From assembly GCA_964645155.1 (NCBI GenBank), contig CAZYBG010000006.1, forward strand, positions 1 to 64,000: DNA of 64,000 nucleotides, in the 5' to 3' direction. The stretch is from CAZYBG01 sp964645155 (lineage in GTDB: Bacteria > Pseudomonadota > Alphaproteobacteria > Rhodobacterales > Rhodobacteraceae). This document shows positions 34,459-42,252 of this stretch, piece after piece; position 1 is the first letter of the stretch; every line of letters starts with the position of its first letter. A model generated the notes under the pieces. The model did not search any database. It was not told the DNA's origin and saw nothing but the letters and a program-made list of their open reading frames with translations. Position numbers and translations under genes: made by a program.

Positions 34459-35735
34459 CAGGCGGGCGCGCCGGCCAGCGCGTTGCCGATCAGCGTCCGG
34501 ATCCGCTCGTAGGTATCCGCCCCGCCGGTCGAGACGCGCCAGGCGGCATGGGCCATCGTCGCCGCCCGGTCGGGCGAGAGCAGCTCGGCGACCGCGTCGC
34601 CAAGCTCGGCATCGCTGCGCAGCGCCCGGCAGGCATTGGCCTCGGCTAAGCGCCGGTAGAGGGCGGCGTACTGCCCCGTCTCGGGGCCGTGCAGGATCGC
34701 CGAGCCGAGCCCCGCGGGCTCGTGCGGCGAACGGCTGCCGCCGCCGGCCGGATCGAGCGTGCCGCCCATGAACGTCATCGGCGCGAGCCGGTACCAGAGC
34801 CCGAGCTCGCCCTCCGCGTCGGCGATGAAGATCTGCGTCGCGGTGCCCGGGTCGCCCTCGACCGATCGCAGCGCGACGGTGAGGTCCTGCTCGGCCAGCG
34901 CGGCGGCCAGCGCCGGCCCGCGGCCCGGCGTGGCGGGAACGAGGATCAGGAGCAGCCGGTGCGCCAGCCGCGCCGCCACCCGGTGCGCCGCGACGACCGC
35001 CGCCTCCTCGGCCTGCGTGACGCAGGCCGCGAGCCAGACAGGGCGCGCCTTGAGCAGGTCGGCCAGCGCATCGCGTTCCCGCAGGTTGCACTCCGGCGGC
35101 GGCCCGTCCTGCGCAAGCGGCCCGGTCACCTCGACCGAGTCCGGATCGGCCCCGACCCCGACAAGCAAGCGTGCCGCGGGGTCGTCGGTCGCGAGGATCC
35201 AGGGAAAGACCCGCAGCGTCGCCCGCGCCAGCCGCGGCCAGCCGCGCCAGCCGCGGATCGGATCGGGTGCGCCCGCGGCATCGACAAGCGCGATCGGCAC
35301 CCGCCTGGCCGCCGCCGCGTGGATCAGCGCGGGCCGCAGCGTCGCGCCGGCCCAGATGCCGACATCGGGGCGCCAGTGGTCGAGGAACGCCGCGATCGCA
35401 CGGCTCGATTCGTCGGGCGTGAACTGGTGCAGCGTCCGCGGCGGCAGCGGCCCGGGGATCGGCGCTTCCGACGTCATCAGGAATGACGCCTCGGCCGCGT
35501 CCTCGGCCAGGCGCCGCGCGAGGTCTACCACCGGGCCGGCCTGCCCCGGCCCGGCGGCATGGAGCCAGACGAGCGGGCCCTCGGGCCGCCGCAGGCCCGG
35601 CTGCCCCAGCCGCTCGGCCAGACGCGCCGCCTCGGTGCCGCCGCGGGCCATCTCGCCCGCGATCCGCCGCCGCGCCGCCGGCGCGCCGAGCGCGGTCAGC
35701 GACAGGTACGCGATCAGGCCCGGCGGGCGGCTCAT
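34458..35735 (-). CDS. waaA: 3-deoxy-D-manno-octulosonic acid transferase, atypical active site
   Basis: A 425-residue GT30 glycosyltransferase that would add Kdo to lipid IVA at the membrane. The C-terminal half is family-like: GDPGTATQIFIADAEGELGLWYRLAPMTFMGGTL is a clear match to the TTIYVGDTMGEL...FVGGSL block. The N-terminal motif H-A-x-S-x-G-E reads HAAGPGQ (H59 to Q65), so the Glu taken as catalytic base in the family is Gln. Position between DUF4170 and lpxK supports the assignment, but activity may differ. Confidence 0.82.
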   Translation of the reverse strand: MSRPPGLIAYLSLTALGAPAARRRIAGEMARGGTEAARLAERLGQPGLRRPEGPLVWLHAAGPGQAGPVVDLARRLAEDAAEASFLMTSEAPIPGPLPPRTLHQFTPDESSRAIAAFLDHWRPDVGIWAGATLRPALIHAAAARRVPIALVDAAGAPDPIRGWRGWPRLARATLRVFPWILATDDPAARLLVGVGADPDSVEVTGPLAQDGPPPECNLRERDALADLLKARPVWLAACVTQAEEAAVVAAHRVAARLAHRLLLILVPATPGRGPALAAALAEQDLTVALRSVEGDPGTATQIFIADAEGELGLWYRLAPMTFMGGTLDPAGGGSRSPHEPAGLGSAILHGPETGQYAALYRRLAEANACRALRSDAELGDAVAELLSPDRAATMAHAAWRVSTGGADTYERIRTLIGNALAGAPA

Positions 35736-35746
35736 GGCGCTCGCGC

Positions 35747-35992
35747 TCAGCCGCCCAGCTCTTCGGTTGCGCCCGCGGGCGCGGCCTCGTCGCGCAGCCG
35801 GTGCAGGTGCGCGATGAAGTAGCGCATGTGCGCGTCGTCGACGGTCCGCTGCGCCTCGGCCTTCCAGGCCGCATAGGCCGAGCCGTAGTCGGGGTAGATG
35901 CCAACGACATGGATGTCGTTTACGTTGCGGAAGACGGTCTTCGAGGGGTCGGAAAGCTCGCCGCCAAAGACGAGATGGAGGCGCTGCGGCAT
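35747..35992 (-). CDS. DUF4170 family small protein
   Basis: An 81-residue acidic/aromatic protein: MPQRLHLVFGGELSDPSKT, then DIHVVGIYPDYGSAYAAWKAEAQRTVDDAHMRYFIAHLHRL, the conserved body of DUF4170. No function is known. It precedes waaA by 11 bp and is probably the first gene of the DUF4170-waaA-lpxK operon, an association I recall from other Rhodobacterales. ATG 35992 gives the family's normal N-terminus. Confidence 0.87.
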   Translation of the reverse strand: MPQRLHLVFGGELSDPSKTVFRNVNDIHVVGIYPDYGSAYAAWKAEAQRTVDDAHMRYFIAHLHRLRDEAAPAGATEELGG

Positions 35993-36064
35993 CGCGGAAA
36001 TCCTTCTTGCTCGGGGCTCGCGCGGCACCCTACGCCTTGGCGCGTCCCGGTCAAGGCGCAGGCG

Positions 36065-36712
36065 TCAGAACGGGCAGGCGGCCGAGAAGCTCATGCCCTT
36101 GCCGCCGTCGGGGTGGCGCAGCCGCAGGCTTTCCGAATGGAGCATCAGCCGCGGCCGGTCCCGCGCGGCACCTTCGGCATAGAGCGGATCGCCGAGGATC
36201 GGGTGCCCCAGCGCCAGCATGTGGACCCTGAGCTGGTGGCTGCGGCCGGTATGCGGGTAGAGCCGCAGCCGCGTCGTCCCGTCGCCCTCGCGGCGCACGA
36301 CGCGCCAGTCGGTCTGCGCCGGGCGCCCGTCGGCATGGTCGACCTTCTGGCGCGGCCGGTTCGGCCAGTCGACGGCAAGGGGCAGTTCGACAGTGCCGGT
36401 ATCCCCGGCCACATGGCCCCAGACGCGCGCGACATAGGTCTTCCTGACGTGGCGCCGCTCGAACTGGAGGCCGAGATGCCGCTGGGCGGCCGGTGTCAGC
36501 GCGAAGACCATGACTCCCGATGTGTCGCGATCCAGCCGGTGGACGAGGAGGGCTTCGGGAAACGCCGCCTGCACGCGCGCGATGAGGCAGTCGGCAAGGT
36601 GCTCGCCCTTCCCGGGAACGGACAGAAGGCCCGCGGGCTTGTTGACCACCAGAATGGCATGATCGCGGTGGATCACGTCGAGCGGCGTGTCGGGCGGCGC
36701 GTAGGAGTCCAT
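36065..36712 (-). CDS. RluA-family pseudouridine synthase
   Basis: A 215-residue enzyme converting uridine to pseudouridine in rRNA or tRNA. The catalytic motif LLVHRLDRDTSGVMVFA holds the essential Asp; NKPAGLLSVPGKGEH precedes it and TGRSHQLRVHMLALGHPILGDPLY follows. It lacks an S4 domain and is short, like RluA/TruC rather than RluC/D. ATG 36712 (MDSYAPP) is used; ATG 36748 adds 12 residues. It stands 68 bp after the GFA-protein gene. Confidence 0.9.
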   Translation of the reverse strand: MDSYAPPDTPLDVIHRDHAILVVNKPAGLLSVPGKGEHLADCLIARVQAAFPEALLVHRLDRDTSGVMVFALTPAAQRHLGLQFERRHVRKTYVARVWGHVAGDTGTVELPLAVDWPNRPRQKVDHADGRPAQTDWRVVRREGDGTTRLRLYPHTGRSHQLRVHMLALGHPILGDPLYAEGAARDRPRLMLHSESLRLRHPDGGKGMSFSAACPF

Positions 36713-36780
36713 CGCCGGGGGATAGCGGCTCGCGCCCGGCGCGTCCATCACGGCACGCTTGCGCCGCCGCCCCGGGCCGG

Positions 36781-37551
36781 CTACCCGCCCGGCGACTGTG
36801 GCAGGCCATCGTCGATCGTGTAGTAGTCGCCGCCGTCGGCGACGAAGATATGGCCGCTGAGCGTGCCGCCGGTCGGTCCCTCGATCGCGCCGGCCTCGAT
36901 CGAGAACGCGCCGTCCGCCGCCCGGAACCACAGCGAGGATCCGCAGCGCGCGCAGAACCCGCGCCGCCCGCCGCCCGGCGTGACGTACTCGGCCAGCGTG
37001 TCGCGGGCGATCCACTGCACCATCGTCTCTTCGGCGTCGAACGAGGCGGCGTAGTGGCCCGAGAGCTTGCGGCACTGGGTGCAGTGACAGGCGGTGATCT
37101 CTCCCGCCGGACCGGGCAGGGTGAAGCGACAGGCCCCGCAGAGGCAGGTGCCCTGCAGGGTGGCCGGCGCCGCCGACGCGGCCGGCGGCGGGCCTTCGGG
37201 AGAGTAGTAGTCCGCCGCATCGCCACCGAAGCAGTGTGCCGCCACGACGAGGCCGGTGGACCCGCTGAGCGCGCCGGCCGCGAACGCCATGCGCGGCGCG
37301 TCGAGCGGCGCCCAGAACAGGCTCGCGCCGCAGGTCCTGCAGAAGCCGCGGCAGGCCGACGGCGAGGACTGGTACCAGGCGAGGCCGTCGTCCCGCGTGA
37401 CGTGGAGCCGCTCGAGCGGTACCGAGGTTGCCGCCCAGCAGTGGCCCGAACTGCGGCGGCACTGCGTGCAGTGGCAGACGAGCACGTCGCGCAGCGGCCC
37501 CTCGGCCGCGAACGTCACGGCCCCGCAGAGGCACGCGCCCTCGTGCATCAT
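36781..37551 (-). CDS. Tandem GFA-domain protein coupled to crtC
   Basis: A 256-residue protein made of two complete GFA (glutathione-dependent formaldehyde-activating, Mss4-like) zinc domains in tandem. Domain 1 has CLCGAV, CHCTQCRRSSG and GFCRTCGASLFW; domain 2 (from about residue 133) has CLCGAC, CHCTQCRKLSG and GFCARCGSSLWF. Each keeps all zinc cysteines. Single-domain members are the norm. ATG 37551 overlaps the crtC stop as ATGA, placing it at the end of the crtDC transcript. Role unknown; glutathione or aldehyde chemistry is only a family-level guess. Confidence 0.85.
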   Translation of the reverse strand: MMHEGACLCGAVTFAAEGPLRDVLVCHCTQCRRSSGHCWAATSVPLERLHVTRDDGLAWYQSSPSACRGFCRTCGASLFWAPLDAPRMAFAAGALSGSTGLVVAAHCFGGDAADYYSPEGPPPAASAAPATLQGTCLCGACRFTLPGPAGEITACHCTQCRKLSGHYAASFDAEETMVQWIARDTLAEYVTPGGGRRGFCARCGSSLWFRAADGAFSIEAGAIEGPTGGTLSGHIFVADGGDYYTIDDGLPQSPGG

Positions 37552-38465
37552 CGCCAGTTTCTCCGCCGCGGCACCTTCAGGGCGAGCATGGGCATCAGGA
37601 GGGGCGATCGGAAGCGGTCAAGGTCGAGCGCCTCGTGCACGCCCACCGTCTCCTCGCCGTCGATCCGGGTGGCGACGGCGGAGCGGCAATAGAACGGCGC
37701 GTCGAGCATGGCCTTGACCTGCCGCGGGCGGTGGCCCGCATCGGCGCGGGTCTCGCGGCGCACGCCCCACCGCGACCGCGGCAGGCGCGCCTTGGGCGGC
37801 GGCGCGACGACCTCGGCACCCCCGGCCCCGTCGAACGCCACCGCGACCGCAAGCTCGGAGCCATCGCGGCGGGTGGCGTCATAGAAGCAGGTCGCGCCCC
37901 GTCGGCTCGGGTAGCGGCCCCAGGTCCAGTAGGAGAAATCGGCCTCGAGGGCGGCGGTGCCGAAATTGGCGTCGAAGTAGCCGTGCCCCTCCCACGTCCA
38001 GCCGGGGCGGTCGAGCTCTACGCGGATGCTGGCCGAGGGCGCGAACGGGCGCCAGACATGCGCGCCGTCCGCGGTGAGCGGCATCTCCACGGTCGTCAGC
38101 GCATCGGGCACGAGCGTGACCGTGCCGCGGAGCCGACCGGGATGCGGCCAGGTCGCCTCGTCGATCTCGATGACGAGGCGGTCGCCGTGCCAGTGCATGG
38201 CCGAAGGTCCGATGCCGAGGCTGTCGGGAGAAAGGCTGAGCGCGGCGTCGCCGCGGTCGGTCATCGTCCAGCGCCCGCCGGGCCCGTAGGTCGCGACGTT
38301 CAGGCAGCAGTGGTCCGCCGGGTTGCGGCGCCCCGACCAGCGATACCACGGCGAGAAGACCGACCCTATGAAGCCGATGACCGAGACCGCGCGGGCGCCG
38401 TCGCCGGAGATGCCGTCGACATACCACCAGGCGTAGCCGTTCGGCGGAACCGCGAGGTCGAAGCA
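37548..38465 (-). CDS. crtC: Carotenoid 1,2-hydratase (CrtC); start codon unresolved
   Basis: About 305 residues of conserved CrtC, which adds water across the 1,2 double bond of neurosporene/lycopene-type carotenoids. The match runs from FDLAVPPNGYAWWYVDGISGDG and GFIGSVFSPWYRWSG through GIGPSAMHWHGDRLVIEIDE to FYDATRRDGSELA. I find no ATG, GTG or TTG in frame between the conserved N-terminus and an ATG at 38756 deep inside crtD; the first downstream ATG (38264) is too late. The right coordinate is therefore where homology begins, not a start codon. The frame overlaps the crtD end by about 100 bp, in the -1 frame. Confidence 0.82.
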   Translation of the reverse strand, partial: CFDLAVPPNGYAWWYVDGISGDGARAVSVIGFIGSVFSPWYRWSGRRNPADHCCLNVATYGPGGRWTMTDRGDAALSLSPDSLGIGPSAMHWHGDRLVIEIDEATWPHPGRLRGTVTLVPDALTTVEMPLTADGAHVWRPFAPSASIRVELDRPGWTWEGHGYFDANFGTAALEADFSYWTWGRYPSRRGATCFYDATRRDGSELAVAVAFDGAGGAEVVAPPPKARLPRSRWGVRRETRADAGHRPRQVKAMLDAPFYCRSAVATRIDGEETVGVHEALDLDRFRSPLLMPMLALKVPRRRNWR

Positions 38466-39937
38466 AGGTCGCTCGCGATCGCCTCGGCCGCGTGCCGGCC
38501 GGAGAGGGTGGCCATCGGGATCCCCGCCCCGGGATGGGCCCCGCCCCCCGCGAGGTAGAGCCCCGCCACCGGCGTCCGCGCCGTCGGCCGGGCGAACGCC
38601 GCCGTCACCCCGTGCGGGCTCCGCCCGTAGAGGGAACCGGCCGAGCCCGGGAACAGCGCCGCGAAGCCGGCCGGTGTCGTCAGCGCGCCGGTCGGCGGGT
38701 CCGGCGAGAAGGTCAGCCCCCGCTGCCTCAGCGTGTCGAAAACCCGGCTCCGGCATCGTTCCTCCTCCTCGACCGGCCCGAGCGTCAAGGGCGGGCCGTT
38801 CATGATGATCTCGAACCGCTCCTTGCCCGCGGGCGCGCGCCCGGCGCCGCGATCCTGCGCGCAGACATACAAGGTAGGGTCATCGGGCGGCCGGCCAGCG
38901 GCCAGATCAGCGAATTCGGTGCCGGCGACCGGGCCGAAGAACACGTTGTGGTGCGCAAGGTCGGCGCCGTCGGGCCGCGCCGCGAAGGACCAGACATAGG
39001 CCGAGTGGCTGCGCGGCTCGACGCGGCGGCGCGCGACCGCGGCGCGCGCACCCTGGCCGAGGAGACCTTCCGCAAGGGCGCGCGGATCGCCACAGTACAC
39101 CACCCGGTCGGCCGTGAGGCGGCGCCCGTCGGAGGTATGGACGGCGATCGCCCGGCCGTCGCGCAACTCGATCTTCTCGGCGCCGGTGCCGAGGTCGGCG
39201 GCGACGGCCTGCGCCTCGGCCAGCGCCAGCATCGCCGCGGCGAGCCGCTGCATCCCGCCCTCGACCCGCCAGACGCCGCGCGCCTCGGAATGCCAGATCA
39301 GGCCGAGCACCGCGGGGCTGAGACCGGGCGCGCCGCCGACATAGGTGGCATAGCGGCCGAAGAGCTGGGCGAGCCGCGGGTCGGCAAAGCGGCGGGCCAG
39401 CGCCCCCGCGAGGCTGCGGTGCGGGGCCATCGCCGGGATCAGCCGGGGCCGGGCCAGAACCCGCAGGACAAGCGGCACGAGGCGCGGCCGCGCGGCCTGC
39501 ATCATCGGCGCGTCGAAGGCCTCGAAAAGCGCCCGGGCGCCGGCAGAGAACGCGCGGAAGTCGGCCTCGCCGCGGGCGCCGGCCAAGGCGCGGACCGCGG
39601 CCGCGCTCGCCTCGGGATCGGCATGCAGGTCAAGCCGGCTGCCGTCGGGCCAGAAATGGCGCGCGAGCAGCGGCTCGGCGATCAGCGTGACGTGATCGGC
39701 AAGCCGGGCGCCGCAATCGGCGAACAGCGCCTCGAACACCGGCTTCAGGGTGACGACGGTCGGACCGGCATCGACCGGCCCGGCACTGCTGCCGATGCTG
39801 CGGATCTTGCCGCCCGGCCAGGAATGACGGTCGAGAAGCGTCACCGAAAGGCCGCGATGGGCAAGCCGGGCCGCGGCGGCGAGGCCGCCGACGCCGGCAC
39901 CGATCACGACCGCCTTCTCGCGGGCCGGTCTGGCCAT
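38366..39937 (-). CDS. crtD: Hydroxyneurosporene / 1-hydroxycarotenoid 3,4-desaturase
   Basis: A 523-residue FAD enzyme of the phytoene-desaturase family that introduces the 3,4 double bond after CrtC. FAD loop AVVIGAGVGGLAAAARLAHRG, then GGKIRSI and AGPTVVTLKPVFE; C-terminal GLYLAGGGAHPGAGIPMATLSGRHAAEAI. Similarity ends near residue 488; the last 35 residues are Ser/Thr/Arg-rich read-through of the overlapping crtC frame. GGAGG lies 9 nt before ATG 39937. Divergent from crtE across two TGT-N12-ACA sites, which should repress both directions under oxygen or light. Confidence 0.93.
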   Translation of the reverse strand: MARPAREKAVVIGAGVGGLAAAARLAHRGLSVTLLDRHSWPGGKIRSIGSSAGPVDAGPTVVTLKPVFEALFADCGARLADHVTLIAEPLLARHFWPDGSRLDLHADPEASAAAVRALAGARGEADFRAFSAGARALFEAFDAPMMQAARPRLVPLVLRVLARPRLIPAMAPHRSLAGALARRFADPRLAQLFGRYATYVGGAPGLSPAVLGLIWHSEARGVWRVEGGMQRLAAAMLALAEAQAVAADLGTGAEKIELRDGRAIAVHTSDGRRLTADRVVYCGDPRALAEGLLGQGARAAVARRRVEPRSHSAYVWSFAARPDGADLAHHNVFFGPVAGTEFADLAAGRPPDDPTLYVCAQDRGAGRAPAGKERFEIIMNGPPLTLGPVEEEERCRSRVFDTLRQRGLTFSPDPPTGALTTPAGFAALFPGSAGSLYGRSPHGVTAAFARPTARTPVAGLYLAGGGAHPGAGIPMATLSGRHAAEAIASDLASTSRFRRTATPGGMSTASPATAPARSRSSAS

Positions 39938-39971
39938 GGATGCACGCCTCCGTTGACAGGCGATGATAGGC

Positions 39972-39989
39972 TGTCCAGATTGATTTACA
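39972..39989. promoter_or_regulatory. PpsR/CrtJ-type site 1, crtD-crtE intergenic
   Basis: TGT (39972-39974), 12 bases, then ACA (39987-39989), an exact match to the PpsR/CrtJ consensus TGT-N12-ACA. It lies 34 bp upstream of the crtD ATG, nearer crtD than crtE. Two sites with centres 25 bp apart fit cooperative binding by the aerobic photosynthesis repressor. Confidence 0.82.
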
Positions 39990-39996
39990 ATCGGGT

Positions 39997-40014
39997 TGTC
40001 AGTTAGAGTGGACA
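39997..40014. promoter_or_regulatory. PpsR/CrtJ-type site 2, crtD-crtE intergenic
   Basis: TGT (39997-39999), 12 bases, ACA (40012-40014). Second exact TGT-N12-ACA, placed just upstream of the crtE ribosome site. Paired with site 1, it is expected to control crtEF in one direction and crtDC in the other. Confidence 0.82.
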
Positions 40015-40031
40015 ATCACAGGGAGGACGCC

Positions 40032-40901
40032 ATGCCGCTCGAATTCCGGATCGAAGCCGCGCTGGACCGGGCGATCCGCCACGGCCAGGACGGCGAGGCG
40101 CCGCCGCGACTGTCGTCGGCGCTCGGCTACGCGGTCACGCCCGGCGGCGCCCGGATCCGGCCGACCATCCTTCTGTCGGTCGCGATGGCCTGCGGCGACG
40201 ACCGGCCCGAGATCGCCGATGCGGCGGCGGCGGCGCTCGAACTCGTCCACTGCGCAAGCCTCGTCCACGATGACCTGCCGATGTTCGACGATGCCGACAG
40301 CCGCCGCGGCAAGCCCTCGGTGCACCGTGCCTATTCCGAGCCGCTCGCGCTGCTTGCGGGCGACAGCCTGATCTTCCTCGCCTTCGGTGAACTGGCGCGG
40401 GCAGCCGGACGCGACTGCACCCGGGCGGCGGAGCTGATCGGCATCCTCGCCGCGCGCTCGGGCATGCCGCACGGCATCTGCGCCGGCCAGGGCTGGGAGA
40501 GCGAGGCGGCCATCGACCTTTCCGCCTACCACCGCGCCAAGACCGGCGCGCTCTTCATCGCGGCGACCCAGATGGGGGCCGTCGCCGCGGGGCAGGAGGC
40601 CGAGCCCTGGGAGGAGCTTGGCGCGCGCATCGGCGAGGCCTTCCAGGTGGCCGACGACCTGCGCGACGCGCTCTACGACGAGGCGGCGCTCGGCAAGCCC
40701 GCGGGGCAGGACGCGGTCCATGCCCGGCCGAATGCGGTCGCCGCGCTGGGCGTGCAGGGCGCGATCCGGCGACTCACCGACATCCTTTCCGGCGCGATCT
40801 CCTCGATCCCGTCCTGTCCGGGCGAGGCGATGCTGGCCGCGATGGTGCGCAAGACCGCCGAACGGCTGACGCCCATGGCGGCCGCGCGCGCCAAGGCCTG
40901 A
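40032..40901 (+). CDS. crtE: Geranylgeranyl diphosphate synthase
   Basis: A 289-residue prenyltransferase that makes GGPP for carotenoids and the bacteriochlorophyll tail. First Asp-rich motif HDDLPMFDD (about 79-87), second motif VADDLRD, plus GGARIRPTILL and GKPSVHRAY. The aromatic or small residues before the first motif allow C20 product, consistent with CrtE rather than farnesyl synthase. GGGAGG precedes ATG 40032. First gene of the rightward crtEF unit, behind two PpsR-type sites; dxs at the cluster end supplies its precursors. Confidence 0.94.
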   Translation: MPLEFRIEAALDRAIRHGQDGEAPPRLSSALGYAVTPGGARIRPTILLSVAMACGDDRPEIADAAAAALELVHCASLVHDDLPMFDDADSRRGKPSVHRAYSEPLALLAGDSLIFLAFGELARAAGRDCTRAAELIGILAARSGMPHGICAGQGWESEAAIDLSAYHRAKTGALFIAATQMGAVAAGQEAEPWEELGARIGEAFQVADDLRDALYDEAALGKPAGQDAVHARPNAVAALGVQGAIRRLTDILSGAISSIPSCPGEAMLAAMVRKTAERLTPMAAARAKA

Positions 40902-40953
40902 CGGCGATGCCGGCGGCAGCCCGGCGCGGCACCCCGCGCGCACCTCGCCCCGG

Positions 40954-42123
40954 ATGCGGCGGACCGGCGCGGTGACCGAGATCGCGCCTCCGGGCCGGGC
41001 CGGCCGGTGGCGCTGGTCGTGGCGCGGCTGGCGGAACCGGCGCGTCGCCGACCCGGCGTTCCAGTCCTGGGCCTCGCGATTCGCCCTGACGCGAGGCATT
41101 GCCCGGCGCGATGGCGCAAGGCTGTTCGACCTCGTGGCGGGCTTCGTCCATTCGCAGATCCTTCTGGCGCTGGTCGAGCTCGACGTGCTTCGTGCCGCGC
41201 TCGACCGGCCGCTGACGACGCGGGCGCTGGCGGCGCGGACCGGCGTGCCGGCCGACCGGATGGAGGCGCTGCTGCGCGGCGCAGCCGCGCTTGGTCTGAT
41301 CGAGCGCATCGGGCGCGACTGGCAGACCGCGCGCCGGGGCGCGGCCGTTCTGGGGGTGCCGGGGCTCGAGGAGATGATCCGGCACCACCGCGTGCTCTAT
41401 GGCGACCTCGCCGACCCGTTGGCCCTGCTGCGCGACGACGGGCCGACCGCGCTCGCCCGATTCTGGCCCTACGTCTTCGGCGCCGACCGCGCGTCCGATC
41501 CCGCTGTGAGCCGGCGCTACTCCGACCTGATGGCCGAGACCCAGGGCCTCGTCGCCGAGGAGACGTTGCGCAGCGTCGATCTCTCGGGCGTCCGGCACCT
41601 GATGGATGTCGGCGGCGGCACCGGCGCCTTCATCGCGGCGGCGGGGCGCGCCCATCCGCGCCTGTCGATGACGCTGTTCGATCTGCCGGCCGTGGTGGCG
41701 GAGGCGCCGGAGCGACTCGCCCGCGCCGGCACCGGCGTCGCGGGGCGGGTCAGGATCGTCGCCGGATCGTTCCGGGATGACCCGCTGCCCAACGGCGCCG
41801 ATGCCGTGAGCCTCGTCCGCGTGCTCTACGATCACGGTGACGAGACCGTGCGCGACCTTCTGGCGCGGGTCTTCGCTGCGCTTCCCCCCGGCGGCCGGCT
41901 GATCGTGTCCGAGCCGATGTCGGGCGGTGACCGGCCCGAGCGCGCCGGCGACGCCTACTTCGCCTTCTACTGCATGGCGATGCGCACAGGTCGCGTACGC
42001 TCGCCCGCCGAGATCGCGGCGCTGCTGGCCGAAGCTGGCTTCACGCGGATCGCGCGGCCCACGACGCATCGGCGGTTCGTCACGTCCGTGGTCACGGCGC
42101 ACAAGGCGGCGGGTGTTCCGTGA
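40954..42123 (+). CDS. crtF: Demethylspheroidene / hydroxyneurosporene O-methyltransferase
   Basis: A 389-residue SAM-dependent O-methyltransferase that methylates the 1-hydroxy group made by CrtC. N-terminal WRNRRVADPAFQSWASRFALTRGIARR is characteristic of CrtF. The dimerisation winged-helix region is followed by the SAM motif HLMDVGGGTGAFIAAAGRAHP and by SLVRVLYDHGDETVR with the likely catalytic His. ATG 40954 is taken; GTG 40972 is possible. It follows crtE by 52 bp and precedes the bchC promoter. Confidence 0.93.
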   Translation: MRRTGAVTEIAPPGRAGRWRWSWRGWRNRRVADPAFQSWASRFALTRGIARRDGARLFDLVAGFVHSQILLALVELDVLRAALDRPLTTRALAARTGVPADRMEALLRGAAALGLIERIGRDWQTARRGAAVLGVPGLEEMIRHHRVLYGDLADPLALLRDDGPTALARFWPYVFGADRASDPAVSRRYSDLMAETQGLVAEETLRSVDLSGVRHLMDVGGGTGAFIAAAGRAHPRLSMTLFDLPAVVAEAPERLARAGTGVAGRVRIVAGSFRDDPLPNGADAVSLVRVLYDHGDETVRDLLARVFAALPPGGRLIVSEPMSGGDRPERAGDAYFAFYCMAMRTGRVRSPAEIAALLAEAGFTRIARPTTHRRFVTSVVTAHKAAGVP

Positions 42124-42131
42124 CCCCGATC

Positions 42132-42149
42132 TGTCAAAATGAATTGACA
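42132..42149. promoter_or_regulatory. PpsR/CrtJ-type site 1 upstream of bchC
   Basis: Exact TGT-N12-ACA (TGT 42132-42134, ACA 42147-42149). Its last bases overlap a TTGACA -35 element at 42144-42149, so binding should compete with RNA polymerase. Confidence 0.85.
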
Positions 42150-42171
42150 ACATAAAGTGTCAAGCTAAGCT
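42144..42171 (+). promoter_or_regulatory. Predicted bchC promoter
   Basis: TTGACA at 42144-42149, a 16-bp spacer and TAAGCT at 42166-42171 as -10. Both elements are embedded in the two PpsR-type sites, as in the well-studied Rhodobacter capsulatus bchC promoter. Transcription would run through bchCXYZ into puf as a superoperon. Confidence 0.65.
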
Positions 42172-42175
42172 GACA
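42158..42175. promoter_or_regulatory. PpsR/CrtJ-type site 2 upstream of bchC
   Basis: Exact TGT-N12-ACA (TGT 42158-42160, ACA 42173-42175), 26 bp from site 1 and covering the predicted -10 element. Confidence 0.85.
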
Positions 42176-42252
42176 TTGCGAGCGAAGCGGCATCGCGGAA
42201 CCGAAGCGGAACCGAACAAAAGCTGTGCCGCCGCCCGCAAGGGGAGACGCCT

